64,000 nt of DNA from Streptacidiphilus fuscans (GTDB lineage Bacteria > Actinomycetota > Actinomycetes > Streptomycetales > Streptomycetaceae). The notes beneath the pieces were generated by a model, which saw only the letters and a list, made by a program, of their open reading frames with translations, ran no database searches and was not told the origin of the DNA. Position 1 is the first letter of the stretch; every line of letters begins with the position of its first letter. The DNA lies in the NCBI RefSeq assembly GCF_015690355.1, contig NZ_JADPRT010000010.1:1-64000 (forward strand), in the 5' to 3' direction. A program made the position numbers and the translations under genes. Positions 33,771 through 42,233 of this stretch are shown piece after piece.

Positions 33771-35576
33771 ATGCCGTCCGAACCTGAAGCTGTCGCGGTC
33801 CCGCAGCCCCTCGTCACCCGCCCGCACCGCTTCGCCGTCTGGGCGCCCGAGGCACAGCGGGTCGAGGTCGTCGTCGATGACGCGTCGCACGGGATGCGCC
33901 CGGATCCGGGGCGGACCGGGTGGTGGCGGGCGGATGTGCCCACCGATCCCACGGCTGGACGCTACGGCTTCCGTCTCGACGGCGGGCCGGTCCTGCCCGA
34001 CCCGCGCTCGCCGCGTCAGCCCGACGGACCGGACGGGCTGTCACAACTCGTCGACCACGCGGCGTTCCGGTGGCAGCATCCGTGGACCGGACGCGGTCTG
34101 CCCGGTGCGGTCCTCTACGAGCTGCACGTCGGCACATTCACCCCGGAGCGGACCTTCGACGCCGCCGCCGAGCGGCTCGGCCATCTTGCCGACCTCGGGG
34201 TGACCCATGTCGAGCTGATGCCGGTCTGCCCCTTTCCCGGACGGAACGGCTGGGGCTACGACGGCGTCGCGCCCTGGGCCGTCCACGAGCCCTACGGCGG
34301 GCCGGAGGGAATGAAGCGTTTTGTCGACACCGCTCATTCCCATGGTCTCGGCGTGGTGCTGGACGTGGTGCACAACCACCTGGGACCGTCCGGCAACCAT
34401 CTGCCCGCCTACGGCCCCTACTTCACCGACCGTCACCAGACGCCGTGGGGCTCGGCGGTCAACCTGGACGCGCCCGGCTCGGACGAGGTGCGGGCGTATC
34501 TCATCGGCAGCGCCCTGAGCTGGCTGCGCGAGTACCGGCTCGACGGCCTCCGGCTGGACGCCGTGCACGCCCTGGTCGACACCCGGGCGCTGCCGTTCCT
34601 GGAGGAACTGGCGGCAGCCGTCGACGAGCTGTCGCAACAGGTGGGCCGACCGCTCTTCCTGGTCGGCGAGTCCGACCTCAACGATCCCCGGTTGGTCACC
34701 GCGCGAGCCGCCGGCGGCACCGGACTCGACGCCCAGTGGAGCGACGACTTCCACCACGCCCTGCACGCCGCGCTGACCGGCGAGAGCCAGGGCTACTACG
34801 CGGACTTCGCCGCGCGTCCGCTGGCTGCCCTCGCCAAGACCCTGACCGGCGGCTTCTTCCACGACGGCAGCTGGTCGAACTTCCGGGGCCGCTCCCACGG
34901 CCGCCCGCTCGACCCGGCCCGGACGCCGCTGCACCGCCTGCTCGGCTACACCCAGACCCACGACCAGGTCGGCAACCGCGCCCAGGGCGACCGGCTCGCC
35001 GCCTCCCTCCCGCCCGAGCGGCTGGCGGCCGGTGCGGCGCTGGCACTGCTGTCGCCGTTCACCCCGATGCTCTTCATGGGCGAGGAGTGGGGTGCGCGCA
35101 CCCCCTGGCAGTACTTCACCGACCATCAGGACCGCGCTCTGGCGCAGGCGGTGCGCGAGGGGCGCCGGCGTGAGTTCGCCGGGCACGGCTGGAGGCCGGA
35201 GCAGATCCCGGACCCGCAGGCCGCGTCGACGGTCCGCGCCTCCACCCTCGACTGGGACGAGCCGCAGCGCGGACACCACGCCGAGTTGCTGGACTGGTAC
35301 CGCCTGCTGCTGCGACTGCGCCCGCTGGCCTCCGGCGAGGCTCCGCAGGTGCGGTTCGACGAGGACGAGGGGTGGCTGACGATGTGTCGGGGGCCTCTCA
35401 CTCTCGGCGTCAACCTGTCCGACCAGGCGCGCGAGCTGCCGCTGACGGACGGCACGCCGCTGGCTGCCTTCCCGGCCGGAACACGGCCCTCACCTGCGGT
35501 TCCGGCCGGCGCGACGGTGGTTTTCCACAGGCGGGCGAAAGGTGTTGGACTCGCCTCCCGGCCTTCGCAAGGATGA
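33771..35576 (+). CDS. treZ: Malto-oligosyltrehalose trehalohydrolase
   Basis: 601 residues. It cleaves trehalose from the TreY product. An N-terminal beta domain (FAVWAPEAQRVEVVVDD) precedes the GH13 barrel, with ELHVGTFTPERTF, DVVHNHLGPSGN, the nucleophile in LDGLRLDAVHALVD, the acid in LVGESDLNDP, and QTHDQVGNRAQGDR. TAGGAG upstream of ATG 33771 is a clear ribosome binding site. With glgX and treY it completes the glycogen-to-trehalose (TreYZ) route, used for osmotic and desiccation stress and spore reserves. Confidence 0.96.
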   Translation: MPSEPEAVAVPQPLVTRPHRFAVWAPEAQRVEVVVDDASHGMRPDPGRTGWWRADVPTDPTAGRYGFRLDGGPVLPDPRSPRQPDGPDGLSQLVDHAAFRWQHPWTGRGLPGAVLYELHVGTFTPERTFDAAAERLGHLADLGVTHVELMPVCPFPGRNGWGYDGVAPWAVHEPYGGPEGMKRFVDTAHSHGLGVVLDVVHNHLGPSGNHLPAYGPYFTDRHQTPWGSAVNLDAPGSDEVRAYLIGSALSWLREYRLDGLRLDAVHALVDTRALPFLEELAAAVDELSQQVGRPLFLVGESDLNDPRLVTARAAGGTGLDAQWSDDFHHALHAALTGESQGYYADFAARPLAALAKTLTGGFFHDGSWSNFRGRSHGRPLDPARTPLHRLLGYTQTHDQVGNRAQGDRLAASLPPERLAAGAALALLSPFTPMLFMGEEWGARTPWQYFTDHQDRALAQAVREGRRREFAGHGWRPEQIPDPQAASTVRASTLDWDEPQRGHHAELLDWYRLLLRLRPLASGEAPQVRFDEDEGWLTMCRGPLTLGVNLSDQARELPLTDGTPLAAFPAGTRPSPAVPAGATVVFHRRAKGVGLASRPSQG

Positions 35577-35580
35577 GCGC

Positions 35581-36312
35581 ATGACGACCGACGGCAGCAG
35601 CACTCCAGAGGTGACGCATGGTCAGCAGGCGTATCCGGCACGCCCGGGAGCGGACGACGTCGCCGCCCATGCCGACGCCCACGACGCGCCGCGCACCGAC
35701 CGCCCGGCGGAGGTGATCGCGCTCGGCAACGGCCTGGAGCTGCGCCGACGACGCCCCGCCCAGGCCGCCGCGCTCAACGTGGCCATCCTGGCCAACCTCG
35801 ACCATCTGCGTCCGTGGGTACCCTGGGCCGATCCGGCGCCCACCCCTGCGGACACGATGGCCAACTGCGAGCACGCCGTCGCCCAGTGGGAGACCGACAC
35901 CGGCTACTCCTACGTCATCCAGCCGAGCGGGGATCCGGACACGGTCGTCGGCGGCTGCGGGCTGCACGCCCGGGTCGGTGCGGGAGCGCTGGAGATCGGC
36001 TACTGGGTCGCCCGGGCGTTCACCGGCCAGGGCGTGGCGACGACGCTGACCCGGAGGCTCACTGAGGAGGCGCTGACGCTGCCCGGCATCTCCCGGGTCG
36101 AGATACACGTGGACGAGGCCAACGCCGCGAGCTCGGCCGTGCCGCGCAAGCTGGGCTACCGGCTGGAGCGTGTCCGTGAGCGTACGCCCCAGTCCGCGGC
36201 CCAGTCGGGCCGGGTCGAGGTGTGGGCCCTGGGCGCTCCCGCTCCGACCGGGCTCGCCGACGGCGCCTTCCCGGCCACAACGGCGCAGTCGCTCGGGCTG
36301 CTCGGCCTCTGA
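35581..36312 (+). CDS. GNAT acetyltransferase, RimJ/RimL type
   Basis: 243 residues from ATG 35581 (AAGGA upstream); an upstream in-frame start overlaps treZ. After a variable 55-residue N-terminus comes a RimJ/RimL-like GNAT domain: LRPWVPWADP, then EIGYWVARAFTGQGVATTLT, the acetyl-CoA pyrophosphate loop being Q-G-V-A-T, and IEIHVDEANAASSAVPRKLG-like sequence near the end. It starts 4 bp after treZ and may be co-transcribed. The acceptor is unknown, either a protein N-terminus or a small molecule. Confidence 0.88.
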   Translation: MTTDGSSTPEVTHGQQAYPARPGADDVAAHADAHDAPRTDRPAEVIALGNGLELRRRRPAQAAALNVAILANLDHLRPWVPWADPAPTPADTMANCEHAVAQWETDTGYSYVIQPSGDPDTVVGGCGLHARVGAGALEIGYWVARAFTGQGVATTLTRRLTEEALTLPGISRVEIHVDEANAASSAVPRKLGYRLERVRERTPQSAAQSGRVEVWALGAPAPTGLADGAFPATTAQSLGLLGL

Positions 36313-36390
36313 GTCTCAGCCGACCGGTCGCAGGCAGTCCCGGTCAGCCCCGGTCAGTCCCGGGCGGTCACGGGCGGTCACGGGCGGTCC

Positions 36391-36990
36391 CTACGCGGCG
36401 GTATGCCCCTGGAGCTTCTGCCAGACGTCCGCGACCTGGGCGTCCAGCCGCTCCATCGGGCCGTCGTTGTCGATGACCAGGTCGGCGACGGCGAGCCGGG
36501 CCTCGCGGGTGGCCTGGGCAGCCATCCGGGCGCGGGCGTCCGTCTCGGTCATGCCGCGCACCTCGACCAGGCGGTGCAGCCGCGTCTCGTCGGCGGCGTC
36601 CACGACCACGACCACGTCGTAGAAAGGAGCCAGCCCGTTCTCCGCGAGCAGCGGCACGTCGTGGACGACGACGGCGTCCGGCCCGGCGGCGGCCTCCAGC
36701 TCGGCGGAGCGACGGCCGACCAGGGGGTGGACGACGGCGTTGAGCGCGGCGAGCCGGTCGGGGTCGGCGAAGACGATCGCCCCTAGCTTGGGGCGGTCCA
36801 GGGTGCCCTCGGCGGTGAGGATCTCGGGCCCGAACTCGGCGACGACGGCGGCCAGTCCGGGCGTGCCCGGTTCCACAACCTCGCGCGCGATCAGATCCGC
36901 GTCCACCACGACCGCGCCCAGCGCGGCCAGCCGGCGGGACACCTCGCTCTTGCCGGCGCCGATACCGCCGGTCAGCCCAACCTTCACCAT
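36391..36990 (-). CDS. coaE: Dephospho-CoA kinase
   Basis: 199 residues, the size of the kinase domain alone. It phosphorylates dephospho-CoA at the 3' hydroxyl, the last step of CoA synthesis. Walker A is GLTGGIGAGKS (5-15), followed by VDADLIAREV, the substrate-binding region VVHPLVGRR and VVVHDVPLLAENG. ATG 36990 gives the usual MVKVGLTGG start; two codons upstream is another in-frame start. Some actinobacterial CoaE proteins carry a C-terminal extension, absent here. Short CGGTCACGGG repeats lie past its stop. Confidence 0.95.
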   Translation of the reverse strand: MVKVGLTGGIGAGKSEVSRRLAALGAVVVDADLIAREVVEPGTPGLAAVVAEFGPEILTAEGTLDRPKLGAIVFADPDRLAALNAVVHPLVGRRSAELEAAAGPDAVVVHDVPLLAENGLAPFYDVVVVVDAADETRLHRLVEVRGMTETDARARMAAQATREARLAVADLVIDNDGPMERLDAQVADVWQKLQGHTAA

Positions 36991-37062
36991 GGACAGCAAC
37001 CTATCGGCACGTGTCCGCGCCGCACCATCCCGCTGGTCAGCCCCGCCTGTCGTCGGTGGGGC

Positions 37063-39276
37063 TCACGCCGCAGGGCGCGGGGGCCGTCCCACCAGGGCCG
37101 GTGGGACCACGGCCTCGGCCACCGCTGCGGCCACCGCGCCCGCTCCGACGCCGCCCCGCTGCACCGGCAGCGCGCCCGAGGCGACCGGCAGCGGCGGGAG
37201 CGTGGCGTGCTCCTTGAAGCCGAACCGGGCGTACAGGCGGCGCAGCAGCGGTGGGGCCCACCAGTTGCCCTTGCCGAAGAGCGACATGGTGGCGGGCACC
37301 AGCAGCATCCGGACCAGGGTCGCGTCCACCAGCACGGCCACGGCCAGGGCCAGGCCGATCTCCTTGATGTCGAGCATCCGCCCGCTGGAGAAGCCGAGGA
37401 AGACGATCACCATCAGCGCCGCCGCCGAGGTGATGATCCGCCCGCTGCGCTGGACGCCGAGTTCGACCGCGCTGGAGCAGCTCTTTCCCTCGTCGTGCAG
37501 TTCCTTGATCCGGGAGAGGAGGAAGACCTCGTAGTCCATCGACAGACCGAAGGAGAAGACGAAGACAAGGACCGGGATCCACGCCTCCAGCCCGCCGGTC
37601 GGCGTGAAGCCGAGCAGACCGCTGAACCAGCCGTCCTGGAAGACCAGCGTCATCACGCCGAGCGCCGCGCCGAGCGAGAGGAGGTTCATCACCAGCGCCT
37701 TGATCGGCACCACCACGGACCCGGTCATCAGGAAGAGCAGCAGGAAGGTGGCCGCCACGATCAGACCGAGCGCCCACGGGCCGCGGGTGTCGATCTCGTG
37801 GTGGAAGTCGACCACGTCGGCCGCGTTGCCGGTCACCCAGGTCTGCATGCCGCCCCGGTCGGCGCGCAGCTCCTGGACCACGTGCTGCGCGGTCGCGCCC
37901 TGCGACGAGCCGTCGACGTGGACGCCGACCGCCGCCCAGCCGGGGCCGGACTCGTCGACCTGCGCCGAGCGCACGTCGGGCAGGGTGGCGACCTTGGCCG
38001 CGTAGTCCTTGGCGAGGGCCGGGTCGGCCTTCATGAAGACCGTGACGTCCGGGTCGGCCAACTGGGGGTACTGGGCGGTGACGGCGTCGGCCACGGCCCG
38101 GCTGGAGAAGCTGGTGGGGAGCGCCTGGGTGCTGAGGCTCTGGGCGTGGGCGCTGAAGAACGGCGCGGCGCAGGCGATCAGCACCGCTGAGGTGGCCAGC
38201 GCCACCGGCAGCGCCTTGCGCTGCACCAGGCGGACGATCATGGCGAACCGGCCGTCGTCACTGACACCGCGCTTGGGCGGCTTGATCTTCTTGCCCGCGA
38301 AGCCGAGCAGCGCGGGGACCAGGGTCAGCCCGGACAGGACGGTGATCACGACCACGCTGACGCCGGCCGCCGCCACCGCCCGGAAGATCGGGCTGGTCAG
38401 CACGAAGAGGCCCGAGAGCGCGACGGTCACCGTCAGCGCGGAGAAGGCGATCGTGCGCCCGGCCGTCGCGCTGGTGCGCTCGACGGCCGCCTCGATGGTC
38501 GCGCCCTTGCTGCGCTCCTCCCGGAACCGGTTGACCATCAGCAGCGCGTAGTCGATGGAGAGGCCCAGGCCCAGCACCGTGGTGATCGGCAGCACGCTGG
38601 TGTCCATCGGCATGATCTGGCTGAAGCCCAGCAAGGCCAGCAGCGCTCCGGCGACGGAGCCGATCGCGCCCAGCAGCGGCAGGCCGGCGGCGATGAAGCC
38701 ACCGAAGATCAACACCATCACCGCCAGGGTGACCGGCAGCGCGATGATCTCGCCGCTCTCGGTGTCCGACTTGGTCTGCTGCTGCACCTGCTGCTGGAGC
38801 ACCTGGTTGCCGCCGAGCTTGACCGTGGTCCCCGACTCGGTCCCGATGGCCTGCAGCCGCTCCGAGGCCTTGGTGACCGCGTTCGGGTTGCTCAGCTGGA
38901 CGCTCAGGATCTGCGAGGAGCCGTCCTGCGCCCGGACGTCGCTGACCTGGGCGACCCCGGGCAGCGCACGCAGATCGTGCTCGGCGGAGGCGACGGCGGC
39001 ATGCACGCCCGCGTCGGCGGGCGATTTGCCGGAGATGAGCGCCTGGAGCGCGTCGCTGCTGGTGCCTCCCGCCTGGGACAGCATCGCGGCACCGGTCGCG
39101 GACTCGGAGCCCGCCGCCTTGGCGGACGGCGCGGCGGCGTTGAAGACCTTCGTACCGAAGACCAGACCCAGAACCACCAACACGGCCCAGGCGAGCGCCA
39201 CCCAACGACGGTGACGGAAGCTGAACCGGCCCACTGCGGCGAAGGGGCCGCCGCAGCGCTTGGAGGTCTGGTGCAT
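37063..39276 (-). CDS. MMPL family transporter (second copy)
   Basis: 737 residues from ATG 39276, chosen because the signal-like stretch RFSFRHRRWVALAWAVLVVL follows soon after; longer in-frame starts are possible but less typical. Two MMPL blocks contain GLSIDYALLMVNRFREER and GLSMDYEVFLLSRIKEL, with the proton-relay Asp-Tyr pairs. It is only distantly similar to the exporter at 22564. It is single, between coaE and rpsA, and its upstream region holds two inverted repeats. Confidence 0.93.
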   Translation of the reverse strand: MHQTSKRCGGPFAAVGRFSFRHRRWVALAWAVLVVLGLVFGTKVFNAAAPSAKAAGSESATGAAMLSQAGGTSSDALQALISGKSPADAGVHAAVASAEHDLRALPGVAQVSDVRAQDGSSQILSVQLSNPNAVTKASERLQAIGTESGTTVKLGGNQVLQQQVQQQTKSDTESGEIIALPVTLAVMVLIFGGFIAAGLPLLGAIGSVAGALLALLGFSQIMPMDTSVLPITTVLGLGLSIDYALLMVNRFREERSKGATIEAAVERTSATAGRTIAFSALTVTVALSGLFVLTSPIFRAVAAAGVSVVVITVLSGLTLVPALLGFAGKKIKPPKRGVSDDGRFAMIVRLVQRKALPVALATSAVLIACAAPFFSAHAQSLSTQALPTSFSSRAVADAVTAQYPQLADPDVTVFMKADPALAKDYAAKVATLPDVRSAQVDESGPGWAAVGVHVDGSSQGATAQHVVQELRADRGGMQTWVTGNAADVVDFHHEIDTRGPWALGLIVAATFLLLFLMTGSVVVPIKALVMNLLSLGAALGVMTLVFQDGWFSGLLGFTPTGGLEAWIPVLVFVFSFGLSMDYEVFLLSRIKELHDEGKSCSSAVELGVQRSGRIITSAAALMVIVFLGFSSGRMLDIKEIGLALAVAVLVDATLVRMLLVPATMSLFGKGNWWAPPLLRRLYARFGFKEHATLPPLPVASGALPVQRGGVGAGAVAAAVAEAVVPPALVGRPPRPAA

Positions 39277-39298
39277 AAGGAGGCCTTGCTTCCGGTCC

Positions 39299-39332
39299 GG
39301 GGCAACTCTGTCCACGGTGACCGAGTTGCCCC
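39299..39332 (-). promoter_or_regulatory. 10-bp inverted repeat upstream of the second MMPL gene
   Basis: GGGGCAACTC (39299-39308) and GAGTTGCCCC (39323-39332) form a perfect 10-bp inverted repeat with a 14-nt spacer, 22 bp before the ATG. It could be a repressor site or a hairpin in the mRNA leader. Confidence 0.4.
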
Positions 39333-39353
39333 ATGATCGGTAGGGGCTTCCGG

Positions 39354-39369
39354 TATGGGCTCCGCCATA
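39354..39369 (-). promoter_or_regulatory. TATGG-N6-CCATA dyad upstream of the second MMPL gene
   Basis: TATGG (39354-39358) and CCATA (39365-39369) form a dyad, about 78-93 bp before the ATG, in the likely promoter region. The spacing and length suit a helix-turn-helix dimer. Confidence 0.35.
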
Positions 39370-39430
39370 GTCATCAGCTCCGGATAAGCCGAAGACTAAG
39401 AACGACCATGAAACGCCGGGAAACACAGAA

Positions 39431-39466
39431 AAGAACCCCCGCCCGAGTGATCGGGCGGGGGTTCTT
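39431..39466 (-). terminator. Terminator of rpsA
   Basis: AAGAACCCCCGCCCGA (39431-39446) pairs perfectly with TCGGGCGGGGGTTCTT (39451-39466) around GTGA. It is 49 bp past the rpsA stop. Confidence 0.88.
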
Positions 39467-39514
39467 CAGGCCTCTAGAGACCCTATGACCTCATCGGTCC
39501 TCAGTGGCAGAGCC

Positions 39515-41011
39515 TCAGCTCTGGCCACCCGCGAGCTTCTCGCGGAGGGCGGCGAGGGCCTCGTCGGTCGCCAGGGCGCCCGAGGTCTCGTCGCTGCTGG
39601 AGGAGTACGAGCCACCGGAGACGGCACCGCCGGTCTCGACAGCCGCACCCTCGCCCGCGGCCGCAGCCTCGGCGTCGGCCTCGCGGCTCTTGATGACCTG
39701 CGCCTGGTGCTGCTCGAAGCGCTGCTGCGCCTCGGCGTACTGGCGCTCCCACTCCTCGCGCTGCTTCTCGTAGCCGGGCAGCCAGTCGTTGGCCTCCGGG
39801 TCGAAGCCCTCGGGGTAGATGTAGTTGCCCTGGTCGTCGTAGGACGCGGCCATGCCGTACAGGGTCGGGTCGAACTCGACCGACGCCGGGTCGGCACCGA
39901 AGGACTCGTTGGCCTGCTTCAGCGAGAGGCTGATGCGACGACGCTCGAGGTCGATGTCGATGACCTTGACGAAGATCTCGTCGCCGACCTGGACGACCTG
40001 CTCCGGGATCTCGACGTGGCGCTCGGCCAGCTCGGAGATGTGGACCAGGCCCTCGATGCCCTCGTCCACGCGGACGAACGCACCGAACGGAACCAGCTTG
40101 GTGACCTTACCCGGGACGACCTGACCGATCTGGTGGGTCCGGGCGAACTGCTGCCATGGGTCCTCCTGGGTCGCCTTCAGCGACAGGGAGACACGCTCGC
40201 GGTCCATGTCGACGTCGAGGACCTCGACGGTGACCTCCTGGCCGACCTCGACAACCTCGGACGGGTGGTCGATGTGCTTCCAGGACAGCTCGGAGACGTG
40301 AACCAGGCCGTCGACGCCACCCAGGTCCACGAAGGCACCGAAGTTGACGATCGAGGAGACGACGCCGGAGCGCACCTGACCCTTCTGCAGGGTGGTGAGG
40401 AAGGTCTGGCGGACCTCGCTCTGGGTCTGCTCCAGCCAGGCACGGCGGGACAGGACCACGTTGTTGCGGTTCTTGTCCAGCTCGATGATCTTGGCCTCGA
40501 GCTCCTTGCCGACGTACGGCTGGAGGTCGCGGACACGACGCATCTCGACGAGCGAGGCGGGGAGGAAGCCACGGAGGCCGATGTCGAGGATGAGACCACC
40601 CTTGACGACCTCGATGACGGTACCGGTGACGATGCCGTCCTCGTCCTTGATCTTCTCGATCGTGCCCCAGGCGCGCTCGTACTGGGCGCGCTTCTTGGAC
40701 AGGATCAGACGACCCTCCTTGTCCTCCTTCTGGAGGACCAGGGCCTCGATGCTGTCACCGACGGCGACGACCTCGTGCGGGTCGACGTCGTGCTTGATGG
40801 ACAGCTCGCGGGACGGGATGACGCCCTCGGTCTTGTAACCGATGTCGAGGAGCACCTCGTCACGGTCAACCTTCACGATGGTGCCTTCGACGATGTCACC
40901 ATCGTTGAAGTACTTGATGGTCTCATCGATCGCGGCGAGGAAGGCCTCGGCGTCGCCGATGTCGTTGACCGCAACCTGGGGAGTGGTGGGGGCCTCGGTG
41001 CTGCTCGTCAT
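39515..41011 (-). CDS. rpsA: 30S ribosomal protein S1
   Basis: 498 residues, the usual actinobacterial four-S1-domain form. The S1 domains span about 35-105, 120-190, 205-275 and 290-360 (for example FLPASLVEMRRVRDLQPYVG and FGAFVDLGGVDGLVHVSELS). The C-terminus is acidic and Glu/Ala-rich with no domain. It helps bind mRNA to the ribosome. A promoter and a roughly 180-nt leader lie upstream and a terminator downstream, so it is monocistronic. Confidence 0.97.
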   Translation of the reverse strand: MTSSTEAPTTPQVAVNDIGDAEAFLAAIDETIKYFNDGDIVEGTIVKVDRDEVLLDIGYKTEGVIPSRELSIKHDVDPHEVVAVGDSIEALVLQKEDKEGRLILSKKRAQYERAWGTIEKIKDEDGIVTGTVIEVVKGGLILDIGLRGFLPASLVEMRRVRDLQPYVGKELEAKIIELDKNRNNVVLSRRAWLEQTQSEVRQTFLTTLQKGQVRSGVVSSIVNFGAFVDLGGVDGLVHVSELSWKHIDHPSEVVEVGQEVTVEVLDVDMDRERVSLSLKATQEDPWQQFARTHQIGQVVPGKVTKLVPFGAFVRVDEGIEGLVHISELAERHVEIPEQVVQVGDEIFVKVIDIDLERRRISLSLKQANESFGADPASVEFDPTLYGMAASYDDQGNYIYPEGFDPEANDWLPGYEKQREEWERQYAEAQQRFEQHQAQVIKSREADAEAAAAGEGAAVETGGAVSGGSYSSSSDETSGALATDEALAALREKLAGGQS

Positions 41012-41348
41012 TAGGAAAGGGGCTCCGGTACGGACATGAAGTCGTAGGTACTACCACGCCGGGACCCGTGTCGCTCTACCAAGGACACCCAACTGAACTC
41101 TCGTCACGTACTTGCGTACGCAAAGACATGTGGGGTCTTCAACAGATGCGAGCGCGACCTGCTCCGTCCGAGGCGCGCAGGCCCGCAGCGCAACTTGTAG
41201 CATACGGGGACAGCCGTGGACGGTCAATGCGGATACCGCACCGTGGGAAAGGGCCCGGACGGAGTGATGTCTATCGCTCGAACGGGACCATTCGCAAGAC
41301 CCACGGCGGCCTCGCTTGCTACGGCACACAGATTACGCTATCGCCGAC
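41012..41348. other. 337-bp divergent region between rpsA and the methyltransferase
   Basis: Apart from the rpsA promoter and its long leader (41012 to about 41192) I see no gene. The stretch 41228-41348 must hold the methyltransferase promoter, but no clear hexamers are visible there. The rpsA leader could hold an autoregulatory S1-binding structure, which I cannot confirm by eye. Confidence 0.5.
41199..41227 (-). promoter_or_regulatory. rpsA promoter
   Basis: On the minus strand TTGACC (41222-41227) and TATGCT (41199-41204) are separated by exactly 17 bp, a near-consensus sigma-70 type promoter for a highly expressed gene. The predicted start near 41192 gives a leader of about 180 nt before the rpsA ATG. 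Confidence 0.7.
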
Positions 41349-42233
41349 ATGATCGATGACACTTTCGCCGACGACGCCCACCACACCGCCCATCACGCCG
41401 CCGCAGGCAGCGGCGCCGACGACGATGCCGAGGCGGTCCGCCGCGACTCGGACGGCGTCGAGAGCAGCCGGGCCAACCGCGGCTGGTGGGACCGCAACGC
41501 CGACGAGTACCAGGTCGAGCACGGCGGGTTCCTCGGCGACGCGCGCTTCACCTGGTGCCCCGAGGGCCTGGACGAAGCCGACGCGCACCTGCTCGGCGAC
41601 CCGGCACAACTGAGCGGACGGCGGGTGCTGGAGATCGGCGCCGGCGCCGCCCAGTGCTCTCGCTGGCTGGCCGCCCGGGGCGCGTTGCCGGTCGCGCTCG
41701 ACCTCTCCTTCCGGCAGCTGCAGCACTCGCTGCGGATCGACGAGCAGCTCGGCCTGCCCCCGGTGCCGCTGGTCCAGGCGGACGCGAGCGTGCTCCCCTT
41801 CGCGGACGGCTCCTTCGACCTGGCCTGCTCGGCCTACGGGGCGGTGCCCTTCGCCGCCGACACCGCACAGCTCATGCGCGAGGTGCACCGGGTGGTGCGG
41901 CCCGGCGGACGCTGGGTGTTCTCGGTGACCCATCCGATCCGCTGGGCTTTCCCGGACGAGCCCGGCCCGGAGGGGCTGACGGCGGTGTCCTCGTACTTCG
42001 ACCGGACCCCCTACGTCGAGCAGGACGAGGACGGGAACGCCGTCTACGTCGAGCACCACCGGACCCTCGGCGACCGGGTGCGCGAGCTGACGGCGGCCGG
42101 TTTCCGCCTGGTCGACCTGGTCGAGCCGGAGTGGCCGGAGGGGCTGACCTCAGAGTGGGGCGGGTGGAGCCCCCTGCGCGGACGGCACATCCCGGGGACC
42201 GCGATCTTCGTCTGCGTCCGCGACGACGCCTGA
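41349..42233 (+). CDS. Class I SAM-dependent methyltransferase
   Basis: 294 residues from ATG 41349. Motif I is VLEIGAGAAQCSRWLAARGA, where the glycines bind S-adenosylmethionine. Further motifs are LPFADGSFDLACSAYGAVPF and VHRVVRPGGRWVFSVTHPIR. This is the Methyltransf_11/UbiE-like group of unknown substrate. The N-terminus is His/Asp/Ala-rich. Its final 84 bp overlap the convergent PorA-like gene. Confidence 0.88.
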   Translation: MIDDTFADDAHHTAHHAAAGSGADDDAEAVRRDSDGVESSRANRGWWDRNADEYQVEHGGFLGDARFTWCPEGLDEADAHLLGDPAQLSGRRVLEIGAGAAQCSRWLAARGALPVALDLSFRQLQHSLRIDEQLGLPPVPLVQADASVLPFADGSFDLACSAYGAVPFAADTAQLMREVHRVVRPGGRWVFSVTHPIRWAFPDEPGPEGLTAVSSYFDRTPYVEQDEDGNAVYVEHHRTLGDRVRELTAAGFRLVDLVEPEWPEGLTSEWGGWSPLRGRHIPGTAIFVCVRDDA

